Source: Epiperipatus broadwayi (lineage: Eukaryota > Onychophora > Udeonychophora > Euonychophora > Peripatidae). From it: a stretch of 64,000 bases of DNA. This document shows, piece after piece, positions 48,530 to 62,389 of this stretch; the stretch's first letter is position 1, and each line of letters begins with the position of its first letter. The stretch lies in NCBI GenBank assembly GCA_028023455.1, contig JAQFVV010012511.1:1924165-1988164 (forward strand), written 5' to 3'. The notes under the pieces were generated by a model. The model was not told where the DNA came from. It did not search any database and saw only the letters and a program-made list of their open reading frames with translations. The translations under genes and the position numbers were made by a program.

Positions 48530-49760
48530 TTAGATATATTATGAGAGGGAGAAAAAAGGATTATAATAAGTTTAATCATTTTTATGTACATATATGTATT
48601 TTACTAATTATATTTAATGTGTGTATTTTAAGAATGTAAATAATGTTTATTGGGAGGAGTTGCTGTAGGATAATTGGTCATGTGATTAGGTAAAAAGAAA
48701 CATCTTGAAAAGATTCCATTAAGGAATGAAAGCTGGGTTGATATATTAAATATTTATTTATTTATAATGAGTTGTCTATTTCAATTTTGTTTTAAATTGA
48801 TTATTTTAATTATATATATAGAAATCAAACATTATGGATAAATTTTAACATTGAAATTTTATTATTTAAAATAGACTATATTCAAGATAATGTGACAGTT
48901 ATCCTTCCCAAATGTTTTTAAAAACTGTTTATTTATTAGGAATTAACTGGATTTCTACTCATTCTAATACAAAATGATAGCATAAAGAAAGTAATGTCCA
49001 TGATTTAGAAAGTATGAAAACTCATCAGTATATTTTCAATGCTTCCAAATGTCAGGTATTCTGTGATAATTTTTTTTGGAAATATTCATATTACATATAC
49101 ATTAATAGATCTCCTCGGGAAAAAGATTTGTGACATTATTTCTTTACAAAATCACAAGTATTTTCTCTTAATAGTTTAAAAAACACTGATATCTTGACTT
49201 TAAAAATACTGAATCTTGACTTTACTCAATGCTCACACAGTTATTTTTTGAAATGATTTCAGCATCACATTTGTAGAAAGTTTTCTTTTTACGATGCTTT
49301 TTCTATTTATTCACTGTTCTAATCTATTAATTATCTTCTCTTCTTGCTTTATGATTAGTGTTTAGTTATTGAGTTTTTTTCAATATTTACAATAATATAA
49401 ATAATTCATTCATTTCATTTTCTATACTTTTTTGTTATTTATATATATTCTATTTTTATTATTTATTTGAGTTATCTGTGCTCTTTGCTTTATTTTTGAA
49501 TCAAAGTTTAGGTTTATAACTACAAATTAACCAAGGATATAACTATTAAAAGCTTTACTTTTTAAACTAATGATATAGTTTTTTTTAATATATGGCTATG
49601 CCTGAAAAATGTATTCCTGCTATTTTATTTTTACCTTTATTTTTCATTACTATTTGCTTTTAGCTGATATCAACTGGTCCCATGAGTATTTAGTTTTCAA
49701 TTTAATTACCATAATATTCCTAGATAGTATTAATGTGTTTAACATTACTTCTGCTTATAT
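48530..49760. other. AT-rich DNA, nothing recognised
   Basis: No ORF above 60 codons, tRNA-like boxes or inverted repeats of note were seen. Confidence 0.55.
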
Positions 49761-49780
49761 ATATATATGAAAAACAAAAA

Positions 49781-50054
49781 CAAGTTTTAATCACGTTAAC
49801 TTGCTGTCGCTTGTATTTATGATCAATAGATGGTGTTTTACCAAAAACACTGACCAAGCGTAAGTTTGTTTACATAAACGACAAAAGAGTCAGAATTCAC
49901 TATCTCTTTCATTTTGCCCACCCTCAGATCAGCTGATTTCAAGATAATTTGCTATCATCAGTAAACAAACATATACTTGGTCGGTGTTTTTTGGTAAAAC
50001 GCCATCTATTGATCATAAATACAAGCAACAGCAAATTAACGTGATTAAAACTTG
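49781..50054. mobile_element. Inverted-repeat element (MITE/foldback)
   Basis: Arms 49781-49873 and 49961-50054 start CAAGTTTTAATCACGTTAAC and end with its near complement; the loop is 87 bases. The arms contain the shared block GATCAATAGATGG and its complement. No coding capacity. T- and A-rich flanks hide any target duplication. Confidence 0.75.
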
Positions 50055-50284
50055 TTTTTTTTTTTTATAAATGTACCTTTAAAGGTTTTTGCAATGATAT
50101 ATATTGCAGAGGCTTTGACTATGTGGTGAAACTGAACTGAGATCAGATCCATATAGCTATCTAGCTTGTTAGGCTGAGTTTGAAGACTTTACCAGTCTGA
50201 AAAATTTCATGCTTGCAAACTGATAGAAGTTTTGCATAAACACTTGGGAGTCAGTGTTTAGATCTAGTTTCTAGCTCTATCCTT

Positions 50285-50430
50285 CACTGATGATAGCAAA
50301 TTATCTTGAAATCAGCTGATCTGAGGGTTGGCAAAATGAAAGAGATAGTGAATTCTGACTCTTTTGTTGTTTATTTAAACAAACGTATGCTTGGTCAGTG
50401 TTTTTGGTAAAATGCCATCTATTGATCATA
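50285..50430. mobile_element. Inverted partial copy of the 49781 element
   Basis: On the minus strand this matches one arm plus the whole loop of the 49781-50054 element (about 49818-49962) with about 95% identity by eye. The outer arm ends and the second arm are missing. Confidence 0.75.
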
Positions 50431-50610
50431 TATATATACAAATAAAATATTTTTTTAATATATATATATATATATATATTGTAATGGAAAATTATAATAA
50501 GTAGGGATGCTTGGGCTAAAAAGGATACTCTTGGCTATGTAACATCATCTCCCATTAATTTCTACCATAGAGCAGTATATCAGGATTTATGATATATGAG
50601 TCAAGAAAGT

Positions 50611-50800
50611 GGCTGCTAGAGTATTGCATTAGTGCTCTCAGATTCAAGGCTTCTCATTGATGAAAGTCACAACTTAGAAACTAATCTGGGGATTTTGGAT
50701 GAGTAGGTACTAGATAGAGAGTTTATGACAAAACTTCTTGCATCCATTGATTACTAAGGCTTCTACTGGGTAGCAGTAATGTATGGAGAGTTTGCTACTG
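50611..50800. repeat. Interspersed repeat 'GGGTTGCATTAGAT', copy 2
   Basis: Shares GTATTGCATTAG, TCATTGATGAAAG, AAACTAATCTGGGGAT, TTGGATGAGTAGG and TTGCATCCATTGATTACTAAGGCT with the copies at 6755 and 51036, in the same order. Confidence 0.6.
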
Positions 50801-51035
50801 TTTTAATAGTTCATGTAAGCATAGAAAATGGTAATCCTGTGATGTTTTAGTGGTTTTTATAACAACCCTGATTATAGAATGATCATGACTGTGGTTTTTA
50901 AAACAAAAGATACCAAAATGTATAGATTCTAAACTGGATTCAGATGTATATGACTACAAAAGTGAATCAGCTTGGATTGAAAACGTTTTCATCTTGGATT
51001 CATAGCTTTATAATTGACTAAATACGTAAAATGTC

Positions 51036-51205
51036 ACTTCTGGAGGGTTGCATTAGATACTATACTCTCAGATCTAAGATTCCTCATTGATAAGCCAGAA
51101 ACTATCTGGAGATATTGCACAAGTAGGCACTATATAGGGATTTTATGTACAAATCTTGTTGCATTAATTGATTACGAATCTATGGAGTTTGCTACTGTTT
51201 TTTAC
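51036..51205. repeat. Interspersed repeat 'GGGTTGCATTAGAT', copy 3
   Basis: GGAGGGTTGCATTAGATAC, AGAAACTATCTGGAGATATT, AAGTAGGCACTATATAGGGA, TTGCATTAATTGATTACGAA and TTTGCTACTGTTTT follow in the same order as in copy 2, about 420 bases away. The 67-codon ORF here is chance. Confidence 0.6.
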
Positions 51206-51209
51206 AAAA

Positions 51210-53740
51210 TATACTAAAAATTATTAATTGAAATGCAGTGAATATATAAGATAAAAATATTAATTATAAAATATAATTTTTTTTTAATGAATATGCACTC
51301 ATAAAATATACAAATAAATATAATTACCTACAAAATATACTACAAAATACTTAATTCATGCAGATTTAATTTTTTATGGGATCATTCATTTGGTTGATTT
51401 CTTTATTATTTGCACATCCTATACTTGAGATGATTCCATGGTTAAAGTTGGATTGATTTTTTTAAACAGTTTATGTCTCTTAATAGTTATAGATTCAAGC
51501 ATATTCTGTTTTCTTGGTTACACACATGTATTTTATTTTACCATGTGGTTTTAGCAGATGAATTTTTGGTAAATAGATAGATATCTTGGATAACTGCAAA
51601 TAACATTCAAAAAATGATGGGCTTACTTTTAACTCTGGCTTAGGGCATTCTCTTTATAGTCAGAAGGTCAAAAGGTCAGAGCAGGACACATACTGAGGAT
51701 TTCGCCTGCATCATATAGATATCTATATAAGTCAGGCATCATATTTTTCATCTTTGTTGAATATATCATTTATTATTATTAGTTTTGTGCTTCGGCTTTT
51801 CACACTTCATATTGGCATACTGTTTTGAGTTTGGTTTAAGAAAAGAGGCCAATGACAAGCAAGGCAACATCTGAATAGACAAAGTAAATAAGTCCAGAGA
51901 CAAAAGATTTTAAGCACTTTTTATATATAGTCAAAATAAGAGTCATAGATCACATGACCCTATCTCTTACGGTTGTAAGTTATAAACAATGAGGATTGCC
52001 AATTCCTCTACAAGCTTTGTGATAAATACTTAGCCAGAGCTAAGCATTTATTTTTATATATTTTTCTCATCTCTGATTTTTTAAAAGATATTTCTTAATC
52101 CAATATGTCTTGCACATAAATTCTTGGCTTATATATATATATATTTTACTTTATTTAATTAGTTTACTGCTTTAATTACATTGATAATTACATATATGTG
52201 TTCAAGTGTATCAGTGGTATGAGATAGATTGGTGGGTCGTGTGAAAGTCTGTGCTCATATACCTTATTTATTGATAATTACTGTGGTATTTATTAATCTT
52301 TAACCTACATTTTTTACTTAATCCAATCTTATCAGATAGAAAATATTCAGTGATAATTGAATACTTTTTTTCTTTTTTATATACATTTTTATCTATTTAA
52401 TTAATTAAATTGGTATTTTCCTGTGTTAATTTTTTTTTTTATTACTCAAAATAAATTTGTTTCAGTAACGTATTGAGAAATCGATTTTATATATGTTTAA
52501 TAAAGGTTTTTTTTATTGGCAAAAGATATAAATACAATTTTCATTTTTATTCACCTCACTTTTAATCTATAAAGGAAGGATATTTTTATAACAATGAAAC
52601 AATTTGAAAAACATATCAAAAAATGCAAAATTGCGTTGTGTTTTATTTTTTTCTCAATTTTTAGAGACTATAAACTATTATATATGTGGATAAATCCAAA
52701 AATTATATTCACCTACACACAAATATGTATTATTTCAAATGAACCGAAATAATAAGTCAGTTCCCCCCTTTTTTAGTGACAATTTATATAAATCTGTATT
52801 GTTTAATGCCATCTTAGAACTGTATTACAATTAATAATCTTTTTAAATATGTTAGCAACTACCTGATCAATCTATATAATAATTCTTTTTATTATTTTCT
52901 AGCCAAAAAATGTATCTGAAAAAGAAAGTTCTCCGAATTTTAAATCTTCTGCTAACTTAAGAATACAATACTGCTCTTTTTATTTATATTAGCGTATATT
53001 TTATTAAAACAATAATGGAAAACATATAATCTTTAATATATTTTTTGCAGCTAGCATGTATATATACGCAAACATATAATGCACACACACACACACACAG
53101 AAGCACTTATAATTAAGTGGATATCGGTTTTAGACATTTTATGAGCCATTATTTTATATGTATAAGTGTATGTTTATCTATATGTAAATGTGTTGAACAA
53201 ATATTTAAATTTTTTTGTAATACTGTTTAATCTTTTAAAAAACTCTGGTTTTTTCTTTTGCTTTTTTGATAAGCACTTGGTCATTTGAATTTGCTACCAA
53301 AACTTATCTATGCTTTTAGTAAAGTTTTTATTCATAATAAGTAAGCCGAACTGTATTATATTTAAACTCTGTTCCAATATCTTCAGCTGTATTTTTTTTT
53401 TTAGTCTTAACAGAAAATGGAGAATTAAGTGAGGGGAAATTGCTTTTCGTGTAATTTAAATCACCAAGTATTTGCTCAATTCAATTTTTAACGCTTCACC
53501 TTTTTGATGAATATTCTTTAAGATCGAAATGTGATTTCTGCATTTTAGAGAAGGAAAAAAATGTGCAAATTTTCAATTTTTTATTGATTATCTATAAATG
53601 AAATTTAACTCGAGAAATCTCTGAGGACTTATAAAATCACTCAAATTATTTTATATATAAACCTTAAATAAAGTCAGGTATTTTTTTTAATCAATGAATT
53701 TTTTTTTGGTAATAAAATAATCGAATAGTTACTTTTCCGG
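51210..53740. other. AT-rich DNA, nothing recognised
   Basis: Contains a short (AC)n run at about 53083-53098 and (AT)n near 52134. No gene, tRNA-like unit or element boundary could be supported. Confidence 0.55.
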
Positions 53741-53744
53741 AAGG

Positions 53745-53840
53745 TCATGTCATGTTCAAGCACCAGAGTGATAGGTTAGGTTTTCACTGAGAACTTTGAA
53801 CTCTATAATTTATAATTCTACCACTGCATTAAACCAATTA
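53745..53840 (-). repeat. Degenerate ~100 bp dispersed repeat (SINE-like), copy 1
   Basis: Read on the minus strand: TTTAATGCAGTGGTAGAATT, a middle GAGTTCAAAGTTCTCAG, and an end CACTCTGGTGCTTGAACATG. Related ends occur at about 55675-55780, 60950-61035, 61740-61820 and 61935-62040, all in the same orientation. The middle resembles a box B, so a decayed tRNA-derived SINE is possible. Confidence 0.4.
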
Positions 53841-54184
53841 GGTAAAAAAAAAAGAATATATTTTATATAATATTTTTAACTTTTCAATAAGTTATATGCA
53901 AAAAAAAAAAAAGAATCTGTTGAAATTATTTGATTAATTCAAAAATCATCGCCCACTTTTATATCAGAGCTAGAAGTTAATGGAGATGTAAACTAAATTG
54001 TTATTTACTAGCAGAGCTATTACAAATACCCCACTTCCTTCACTCTCACTTGTATGTGAGAGTTTGATCCTATAACTAATAATAGTTATATACTCATTTA
54101 TTGACCATCATTGGATGCCTAGCTAGTGTGAATATGAACCTGATACCTGAAAAACTCCAACACTTATTTAAAATGTAAAAAAAA

Positions 54185-54270
54185 AAATCAAGATTTAACC
54201 AACTGTGATTCAAACTCAGTTTACAAGCATAACAGTTTGATCTTATTAACTGCTATTCTTAGTATAGTAT
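54185..54270 (-). repeat. tRNA-like SINE relic
   Basis: The minus strand reads AATAGCAGTTAATAAGATCA, then CTTGTAAACTGAGTTTGAATC (box B-like) and GGTTAAATCTTGATTTTTT. The last part recurs at about 55040 (AAGTAAATCTTGAAAAC), so the two may be one family. Confidence 0.4.
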
Positions 54271-55039
54271 TAATTGTTAAAACAGAATTATTTTAAAAAA
54301 TTTTTGTTTTGTTATATGTTAAAAATGAATGTATATGTTCATGCATTTGTACATAAGATTGAATATTTCACTTGATAAAGTCAGGGATGGATGTTTAATA
54401 GAATCATTTCACAAAATCATAAGTATTATTTTAAAAATATTGACTGCAATCTCATGATTAATCTTTGTGATTAAGGCATCTGTTCATTATTGACAAATCT
54501 AGACTATCCTGGAACTTACTTTTATATCCATCCAAGAATAATCAGATGACCATTTATGACCAATACTGAAAGATTAGGTAGATTAAATAACTACTATGTT
54601 GCAAACTAAAAAAAAAAGTTCACCTCTTCATTCCAGAATTGAATTACAGGTCTGGTTATGTAATGCTAGAACATTAAATTCTTCCATCTCCAAAAACTTA
54701 TATCCTATTTAGACAAAAATATTTGCTAACATTAATTTTATAAGATTGAATGTTCTACTTTAAAAATCACTTGTACCTTTCAAATTTTTATTTTTAAGTT
54801 TATCAGATAAAGCTAAATCATTGATTCAATGCTTGTAGCATTTCCCTTTGTGACAGCATTACATTGCAATTATATATTTTTTTGTTTTATTAACATACAG
54901 CTGATCAACTCAGATGAACAGGCCTTCTAGCTAATAATAATTAAATATTCGTTTACTGATCTATATTGGATAGCCACCTGAACTGATGTACTACTTAAAA
55001 TAAAAATTGTAAACCTGCATATAATCTAAAAAAGTTTTC

Positions 55040-55125
55040 AAGATTTACTTTGCTCAGATTCAAATTCTAGGTCATTGGTGTGATTAAGTAGGTATGCTAA
55101 TTACTACACCATTATACATATTTAT
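55040..55125 (-). repeat. tRNA-like SINE relic
   Basis: The minus strand reads ATAATGGTGTAGTAATTAGC (box A-like), AGAATTTGAATCTGAGC (box B-like) and AAGTAAATCTTGAAAAC. Spacing fits a tRNA. Decayed. Confidence 0.45.
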
Positions 55126-55669
55126 AATATATATATAATTTAAAAATAAAAACTAAATCAACATAATAAAATCTTCATTTGAATTCATTTGAAAAATTTA
55201 TGACATTTTTATAATAAATTGCCCCTATTATAAAAATGGCTCTAGAATTCCTTTGATTTACTCAAGTAAAAATTTAATGAAAACGTGTTAACAGATTACT
55301 AACTTCTGGGGGGGGGGGCAAAATATATTTGTAACATCCTGGTAATTTGATATTTTAAAACATTTCTTATTTTCAGTTATTTACAAAATATATTGTTAAG
55401 TTGCTTATATTATAGCTATTTTTATTGTATAATTTAAAAAGATCCTATTCAAGATTCTTATGTAATATTTTTTTCTTAATAATTCTTTAATGATGTCTTC
55501 ATTTAACTGCTTTTTTGTATACATTATTATGTCTGTGATGTTAAAAACATGATTTCAAACCCAACATGCAGTAGGAAGCAATTCCATCTATAGTTTTAAT
55601 TTAAATATTTTTACTAATTTATTATATGTTAATAATAAAAAATAATCAAATAGTTTATTGCTTGGAGGT

Positions 55670-55780
55670 TTATATGGATTTCTGGTATTGGAAGTGACAG
55701 ACTTGAAGCTGTGATCAAAAACCTTAAGCTCTAGAATTCATGGCTCCACCAACAGCATTGGACCACATAAGGCATTATAT
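55670..55780 (-). repeat. Degenerate ~100 bp dispersed repeat (SINE-like), copy 2
   Basis: The minus strand runs TATGTGGTCCAATGCTGTTG ... CAAGTCTGTCACTTCCAATACC. It resembles the copies at 53745 and 61740 at the 3' end (GTCACTNCCAGTG-like). Weak support. Confidence 0.35.
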
Positions 55781-56575
55781 GTTAATTAATCAGCCTTTTT
55801 CTCACAGAAGTGATACATTTATGTCTTTAAGGGCATTTATATATAAAAAAAATTAAATGAAAAATCCATAGGCTCAAGTTCATAAAAACAGGATGTTGCA
55901 CTATGTAGTAGTCAAAGTCTTATCATTGCATACTTCATGATATTTTTTTAAAAGTTTTATTGTTCTAAAATCTGCATATCTATCCTCATCTGACAAATCA
56001 AGTTTAATCTGTGATAATCTATATTGGTTTGCATAAAAATGTTAAGTATAATTGTATATTAAGTGTTATCTCAGATTAACATAGGAATGCAATTTTTCCA
56101 TGCTTTTTGTGATATAACCATACATTATAAAATTTTTATATTATCTCTAAGGATCAATAAATTTTCTAATAATTGCCTTATTTAAATATAGACATATTTA
56201 TGTATATGTTCAGAGCCATAACATCAACGATGTTTATTCATTAGGCAGCGAGACGTTATTATGCATTCATATATCTATTCATTATTTTTTGGAGTATGAA
56301 TATTATAGTTTATTTGTGTGATATTTTAATTAAAAAAAATGTAACATTACATTAAATTTATCAAGTGATTTTGATTTAATTTCCTTACTTATATAAAGAG
56401 CTCTCACACAACTATATTTCAGCTTCTGAAAAAGTTATTTATGGTTTTTACCAGCTTAGTAATACAGTGCCTTAGTTTCACTCATCTAACCAGACAGCCA
56501 TTTATATAGCAGCAAATGATCCTTTTAGTAATAAAAGTACTTATTTAGAATAAGAAAAAGTATATACGTGTTAAG

Positions 56576-57495
56576 ATTATAAATAATTTTTTATTCATCA
56601 AGACAAATTTAAAAATTATTCTGTTATATTTTTACTTTATTTATTTGTACATAAAAATTAAAGATGTTTGACTCCTAATAATTTTAATAATCAAGGAGGT
56701 GATTTTGTTATTAGCTAAGTAGTATCTTTTCAAATCTTTAGATGAAATAAAGAAAAAGCTTCTATCTTTAAAAATCTTGCACATTATGAATCAAAATAAG
56801 AATATGTTTTTTTTTTTTAGAATGTCAATCATAGATTATTTAAAGATTTATATACGAATAAGCATTTATTTTATAACGTCTTGCGTGCGATTATAATTAC
56901 GATAGAATGACAGCCTGTTAAGCTAAATTGCGCAGACGCTGTGAGAATGTTGTTAATAAATGAATACCTTTTACTCTTATATAAATACTATATCATGTGG
57001 TTGTTCGAAGGTATTCATTTATTAACAACATTCTCACAGCGTCTGCGCAATTTAGCTTAACAGGCTGTCATTCTATCGTAATTAAAGATTTATAGAAAAT
57101 GAGTTGTATGTTAATGATCAAGATTTTATGAAGATATTATTAATATAATGTTTCATTACTTTGAATATCAATAATTGATTTACTATTCATATAACAAAAT
57201 GATAGTTAGATATGTGGATTATTTTTATCTGACTGGTAAATTTGCATCAATATGACACAAGATATGATTTTCAAGTTTGGTATTTAAATTATTATTATGG
57301 TAAGCATACCCATTCTGAATTTTACTTCATAATTATTATATACTCTCAATGGTACATATTTAACAGACATTAATTATTTACATGGTTATTAAAATTATTA
57401 GGAGTCAAGCTTCTTTAATTTTTATATACAAATAAAGTAAAAATATAACAGAATAATTTTTAAAATTGTCTTGATGAATAAATTTTTTTTATAAA
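56576..57495. mobile_element. Inverted-repeat element with a second palindrome inside
   Basis: Outer arms (about 56576-56692 and 57383-57495) are inverted copies with roughly 90% identity: TTATTCATCAAGACAA, AAAAATTATTCTGTTATATT, TTAAAG...TTGACTCCTAATAA. Between them lies a much better preserved foldback at 56895-57083. No ORF is present. The outer element looks older and the inner one inserted later, although a single complex element cannot be excluded. Confidence 0.65.
56895..57083. mobile_element. Perfect foldback element
   Basis: Arms 56895-56970 and 57008-57083 are perfect inverted copies over 76 bases, with a 37-base loop. Ends read AATTACGATAGAATGACAGC. The arms contain GC-richer blocks (TTGCGCAGACGCTGTGAG), unlike the surroundings. 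Target-site duplication is uncertain. Perfect arms imply very recent insertion or conversion. Confidence 0.8.
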
Positions 57496-57499
57496 TTAC

Positions 57500-60400
57500 A
57501 GCCATTTTTAATGACAAATTTGTGGTTGAAGTATCCTATTCTTAGATATCTTAATATGCTTCTGGATTGAAACACATGTTAAGGGATTTAGAAAGTAATG
57601 AAGTGACAGGAATATCATAAAACTAAAATTAAAAACTTCAGAAATTAATGTATTTTTTTTTTTAACTTATCACTCTTGAAGAATCTCACTTCATCCATCT
57701 AACTTATGTTTGAATGTGTGACAGGTAAACTTGAACATTATTCCAGATTCTAATTGAGATTAACATTTTTTAGGTAGATAGTTCATGGTGTATCTTGCAG
57801 ACCATTTACTATTGGTTGATAATTAAGTATCTAATTATTCTTAACTATAAAAATTGAAAATCACTTGAACCAGCATCGTCCAACATTTGGGTAACCTGGT
57901 GTATTCTTCTATAAGAGACTATTAGAGAATCTAGTTTACATTTATTTTTAATTTTCTGCTTTTAGCATGAAGTTATTGTATTTGATAATAAATAGGTTTA
58001 ATCTCTTTTTTTAATATCTATAACATTAAAACAATCGATTTAAAATAGGGTTACATTTTGAATCTAAGGAACAATTGTCATTATGAGATAATTCAACAAA
58101 CAAGATATAGCACTCTGAATAAAAGATTTTTTGTTGCTTTGTGAGCCTATCTTTTATTACTATCCCACATATTGTGAATTTGAGTAATAAAAAAATGATT
58201 GTAAAAACAAATAATCATCAAATGGCTTAATTACTTAGTAGTTCAAAAATTCTAAACCTAAATTGACTAAGGACCTTATGTTCCAGACTGATATTCTATT
58301 ATTGTACCAAACTATGCAAGATAAGAAATACTAGTTAAAAGAGCTTATTAAATTGTTATCTAGTGATATCTTATCAATTATATCAGATTAGTTTCTGTTT
58401 TACGGCCTGTTTTGCTAAGGAGTTTTTGAATCTGGATCTAGGTATCTGCACCTTTCATTCAATGGAGTCAATATTTAAATAGATATATAAATAAGTAAGC
58501 AAGTACTATATTGGTGTCAGATATATATAGCTCTGCAGGTAAATTGGCTGAATTTTAGACTGGAAGCTTGACTATACAAAATAAAACAAAAGATAGCTTC
58601 ATTAGATCCAAAAAAAATCTACGTAACTCCTTGGGGATGAAATCATAATCCAAAAACTAGACTTAAGATGTGAACAAGACATCATTGAATAGCTAATTAA
58701 CATTTATGGATTACTCATTCTTATAGCAAGTGACAGAATTGTAGTCTAACTATGAGTTTGCTTTAGAAAAATATTATATGATGTTTGGATGATTTTATAA
58801 CTAGCTTAGTTGTCTACAAGCCGATTATTTAAAAGAAGACTATTAAGCCTGTTTGTGATCCAAAGCTAAAGGTTTCACTTTAACAGACTCATGTCTTAGA
58901 TATGGACATGAAAGTTAGATATGCTAACTACTATCCTATGAGTTCTTGTATTTTAATAAGATTTTTTCATTATTTATCAATATATAAGAATATCATAATT
59001 ATGAATAAAGTATTTCTGTAACCATTGAATATTGTACATAAAAGGAAGACAGAAAAGTTAGGAATTCACTATAAAATAAAACGTATTCCTTTTTTAATAT
59101 GATCTTTTGATATGTTTACAAATAGTTTTAAGAATAGATGAGTAACTATTAAAATTAATTTAATTATTACTTTGGGGCCAATAATATTGAGACAGTTTTT
59201 TACACTATATTGTTAGGATCCTTTTGATCTTGTTGATTATTTAAAAAAAAAACATAAGACCAATTTGTTTAAAATAAGATAAAATTCTATTTTATTTTTT
59301 TTAAACTGACTTACTCCTGACCATGGTATATTAACAGAAAAAATCTACATGGAAATTTTTAACTATTTAAAAATAATTTTTGTCACTGCCAGTCGCATAT
59401 ATTCTCTGTAGTTAATGAAGCCACAATCCACATATCAAAGTAGACAAAAATAAAGTAATTGATGTTTCATATTTTTCTTAAAACAATAAAAACAAAACAA
59501 AAAAAGAACATGGAAACATATTTTTGTTTAGAGAAAATTATCAGTGACTGAAAAACAAATATTTTCAATAAGTATGATCACTGTAAACATTTGAGAAGAA
59601 AATAAATTACAACAATAAAGGCATGCAAATCTTTAATAAACTGAATTACTCAACCAACAATCACAACAATATAGAAAGTAGACCATGTAGGCTATAATAA
59701 AATAATTGATGGCAAAAATCCATAAAATAAAATACAAAAGTATCAATCCCTATTTGTATACTGTAAAAACCACCAAGTGAAAAATTCTATTTAGTCAAAA
59801 ACAGTATAAAATTAACCCTTGGAGGTAAATAACATTTTAGTTATGACACCAAATGCAAATCTATAAAAAAAAAAATTTCTCAAAGCAGGGAAAATTAATA
59901 CTATTTGCCTTCATCATTAATTTAATTTCTTTTTAAATATTTATATTAAACACACTTATTGAAAATATCTGTTTCTAGTCATTGCTGGTTCATGAAATAT
60001 ATTAATTTTAGAGTTGTTTTTTGTATTATTTTTATACCTTTAAAAATGTTTTTTAAAACAAGTGCATCATATCAATTAGTTATTTTTGTTTTCTTTGGCA
60101 TGCAAACTGTGGCTACAGCAATGAGTAGAGTATACAAGCAGTTAGAATCTTTCTGATTGTAATCCAAAATAAAAATTTTATTTGATTATGAAAGGCTAAT
60201 AAAATAATATACATTTTCAAAAATTGGAAGGAATTATTAAGAGATTTAACAAAACATACAGGTATAGAAAAATGATGAAATACTTTTGTGATTTACTTAC
60301 AAGTTATCAGGACTATCAAATTCTGCCCAAAGATTTGGGTATGTAGAAGAAATATATAAAAAAATTAGAAATGTCACAAGCAAGGCAAGTGAAAACAAAT

Positions 60401-61730
60401 AAGATGGTGCTATATGAAGCTTTATAATGTTTTTTAAGATGATAAAGCTTTGTGTAGAAAAAGTATGCTTATCATAATGTTTAAAAATGTTTTTAATTTT
60501 ACATCTGTCATTCTTTAAATATCTTATTTTTTAGAAGAATTAATATATTTGAATCAATAATTTTTTATTTTTTTCTACAAAAAATATTTGTTTAAAAATT
60601 ATTTTTTAATACATTTGCCAATAAAACACCACTATATTATGAAGACCATAACCCACCATAAAGAAAATGAAAACAGTACTAAACAAGTTTAATAATTATC
60701 ATATTGTGAGGTTTGAACAATTTGTACCCAAATTATAGGGCAAGTATGATCTTCCATAAATTTTTAATATATGAATATCATAAAACTATCATTAATAAAC
60801 GATGATCACTGATGATTAAAGTTATTGAGTGGTCATAGTATCCTAATGCCTAGAAACTTCAACCTTGAATATCTAAAAATATGACATTCTGCTTTTATAT
60901 TTATCTTTTTTTATATGCTTACATTATCTATATATATATAAACTCAGTAACTTGTTAACTCTGGTAGTGATATATTTAATTTTGAGCTAAGTACCTTTAA
61001 CTCTTGATTCTATAAACTATCACTTCATTAAATAAGTAACATTATCAATTTTATGTCAAAAATATTATGTTGATCTGCTTTTGGCAGCTAATATACTATA
61101 ATGTATACTCAACTGTAGGAATATCTGCATTAACAATTTTTTAACTGTATTAGATTTGATAATTGCGCAAATTAATGAGAGAAAATAAGATTATATATAC
61201 AGTATGTTTTAAAACAATTCTTGCACATTTTACTTCAAAACAAACAAACAAAAAAAAATCTGTGTAAAATAACCTCTCTTCAGCAACCCTGTTTTAAATT
61301 CTTACATTTTCGTAATTATTTTTAAAACAAATAATACAGAACAAATATTTAATGTTATATGAAACCAAATGTCAATTGAATTAAGGACGCAAACAATATT
61401 TACTCTGTAAGGGTTTTTATATTATTTGCTTTGTCTAGTATATATATATATGCATGTTTTTATTTGTATATATATGACAATCTAAAGAATACACTATAGA
61501 ATGCTTTTATTGGGAGGATATGGCTGAGAATACAATACAGTGCAAGATTCAAATGTCACTTAAACGGACTAAAGAATATGCATGTAACATATGTGATTGT
61601 ATTTGGGATTTATAAATTTGTTTGTATAATTATAATAAAATTCACTCTTTTTTTTTCTGAAGTTAGAATGGCTATATTTATTTGTAAGTTAATTACTTTC
61701 TATAACAATAATTGAATTATTTATTTCTTA
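57500..61730. other. AT-rich DNA, mostly unrecognised
   Basis: Apart from a possible SINE-like relic at about 60950-61035 and short (AT)n runs near 60931 and 61439, nothing could be supported. A 65-codon ORF at 59959 has no family motif. Confidence 0.5.
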
Positions 61731-61739
61731 AGAATTCAT

Positions 61740-62040
61740 AAGAATTTGGAACACTGGTAGTGACAGAATTAGTCTCCAAGCTACTCCATCACTGCACCAT
61801 GTCATACAGGGCATGACCTTTAGCAATAACTAGTTCTTAATTTCATAGCAAGTTGTATTCATGTAGCAATGAAATTAAAGAAAATATTTAATTATTTGTT
61901 TCTAAAAAAAAGTGAATAGTTTTATTGTTTAGGAAGTCATTTAATGTTCAAACACCAGAAGTAACACAGTTGAGCTGCATTTCACAATCTTTAGTTTTCA
62001 AGTGTTTTACTTTACTATTGCACAAAACCATGGAGGACAT
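61740..62040 (-). repeat. Two degenerate SINE-like relics
   Basis: Minus-strand copies at about 61740-61850 (GACATGGTGCAGTGATGGAG ... CTGTCACTACCAGTGTTCC) and 61935-62040 (CATGGTTTTGTGCAATAGTA ... GTTACTTCTGGTGTTTGAAC) share order and 3' ends with the 53745 copy. They are decayed, and the tRNA origin is only suggested by a GTGCAGTGATGG-like box A. Confidence 0.4.
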
Positions 62041-62389
62041 TGTTAGTTTTTAAATTTTAGAAGTTAGTGACTGCTAATATATCTACATCTTTTCAATAAT
62101 CATATAACAATATCTTTAAATAATTAAAGACAAATATTTTTTGCCAATATGTTGGTAATCATATATTTTAATATTCTACATAGTTGCACTCAGTTAATCT
62201 ACTATAAGTTATATACATACATATAATTAAATAAAATGATAATAAATGTTATACACTATTTAGCGGATTTTTAAAACTATATTGATTAAAAATGATCAAT
62301 CTTGGTTTGATATGTCTATTAAGCTTTACTAACAAAATAATGTAAAGATTTCAGTGGTCAGAGTGTTTATAAATATATATTCATAGCAA

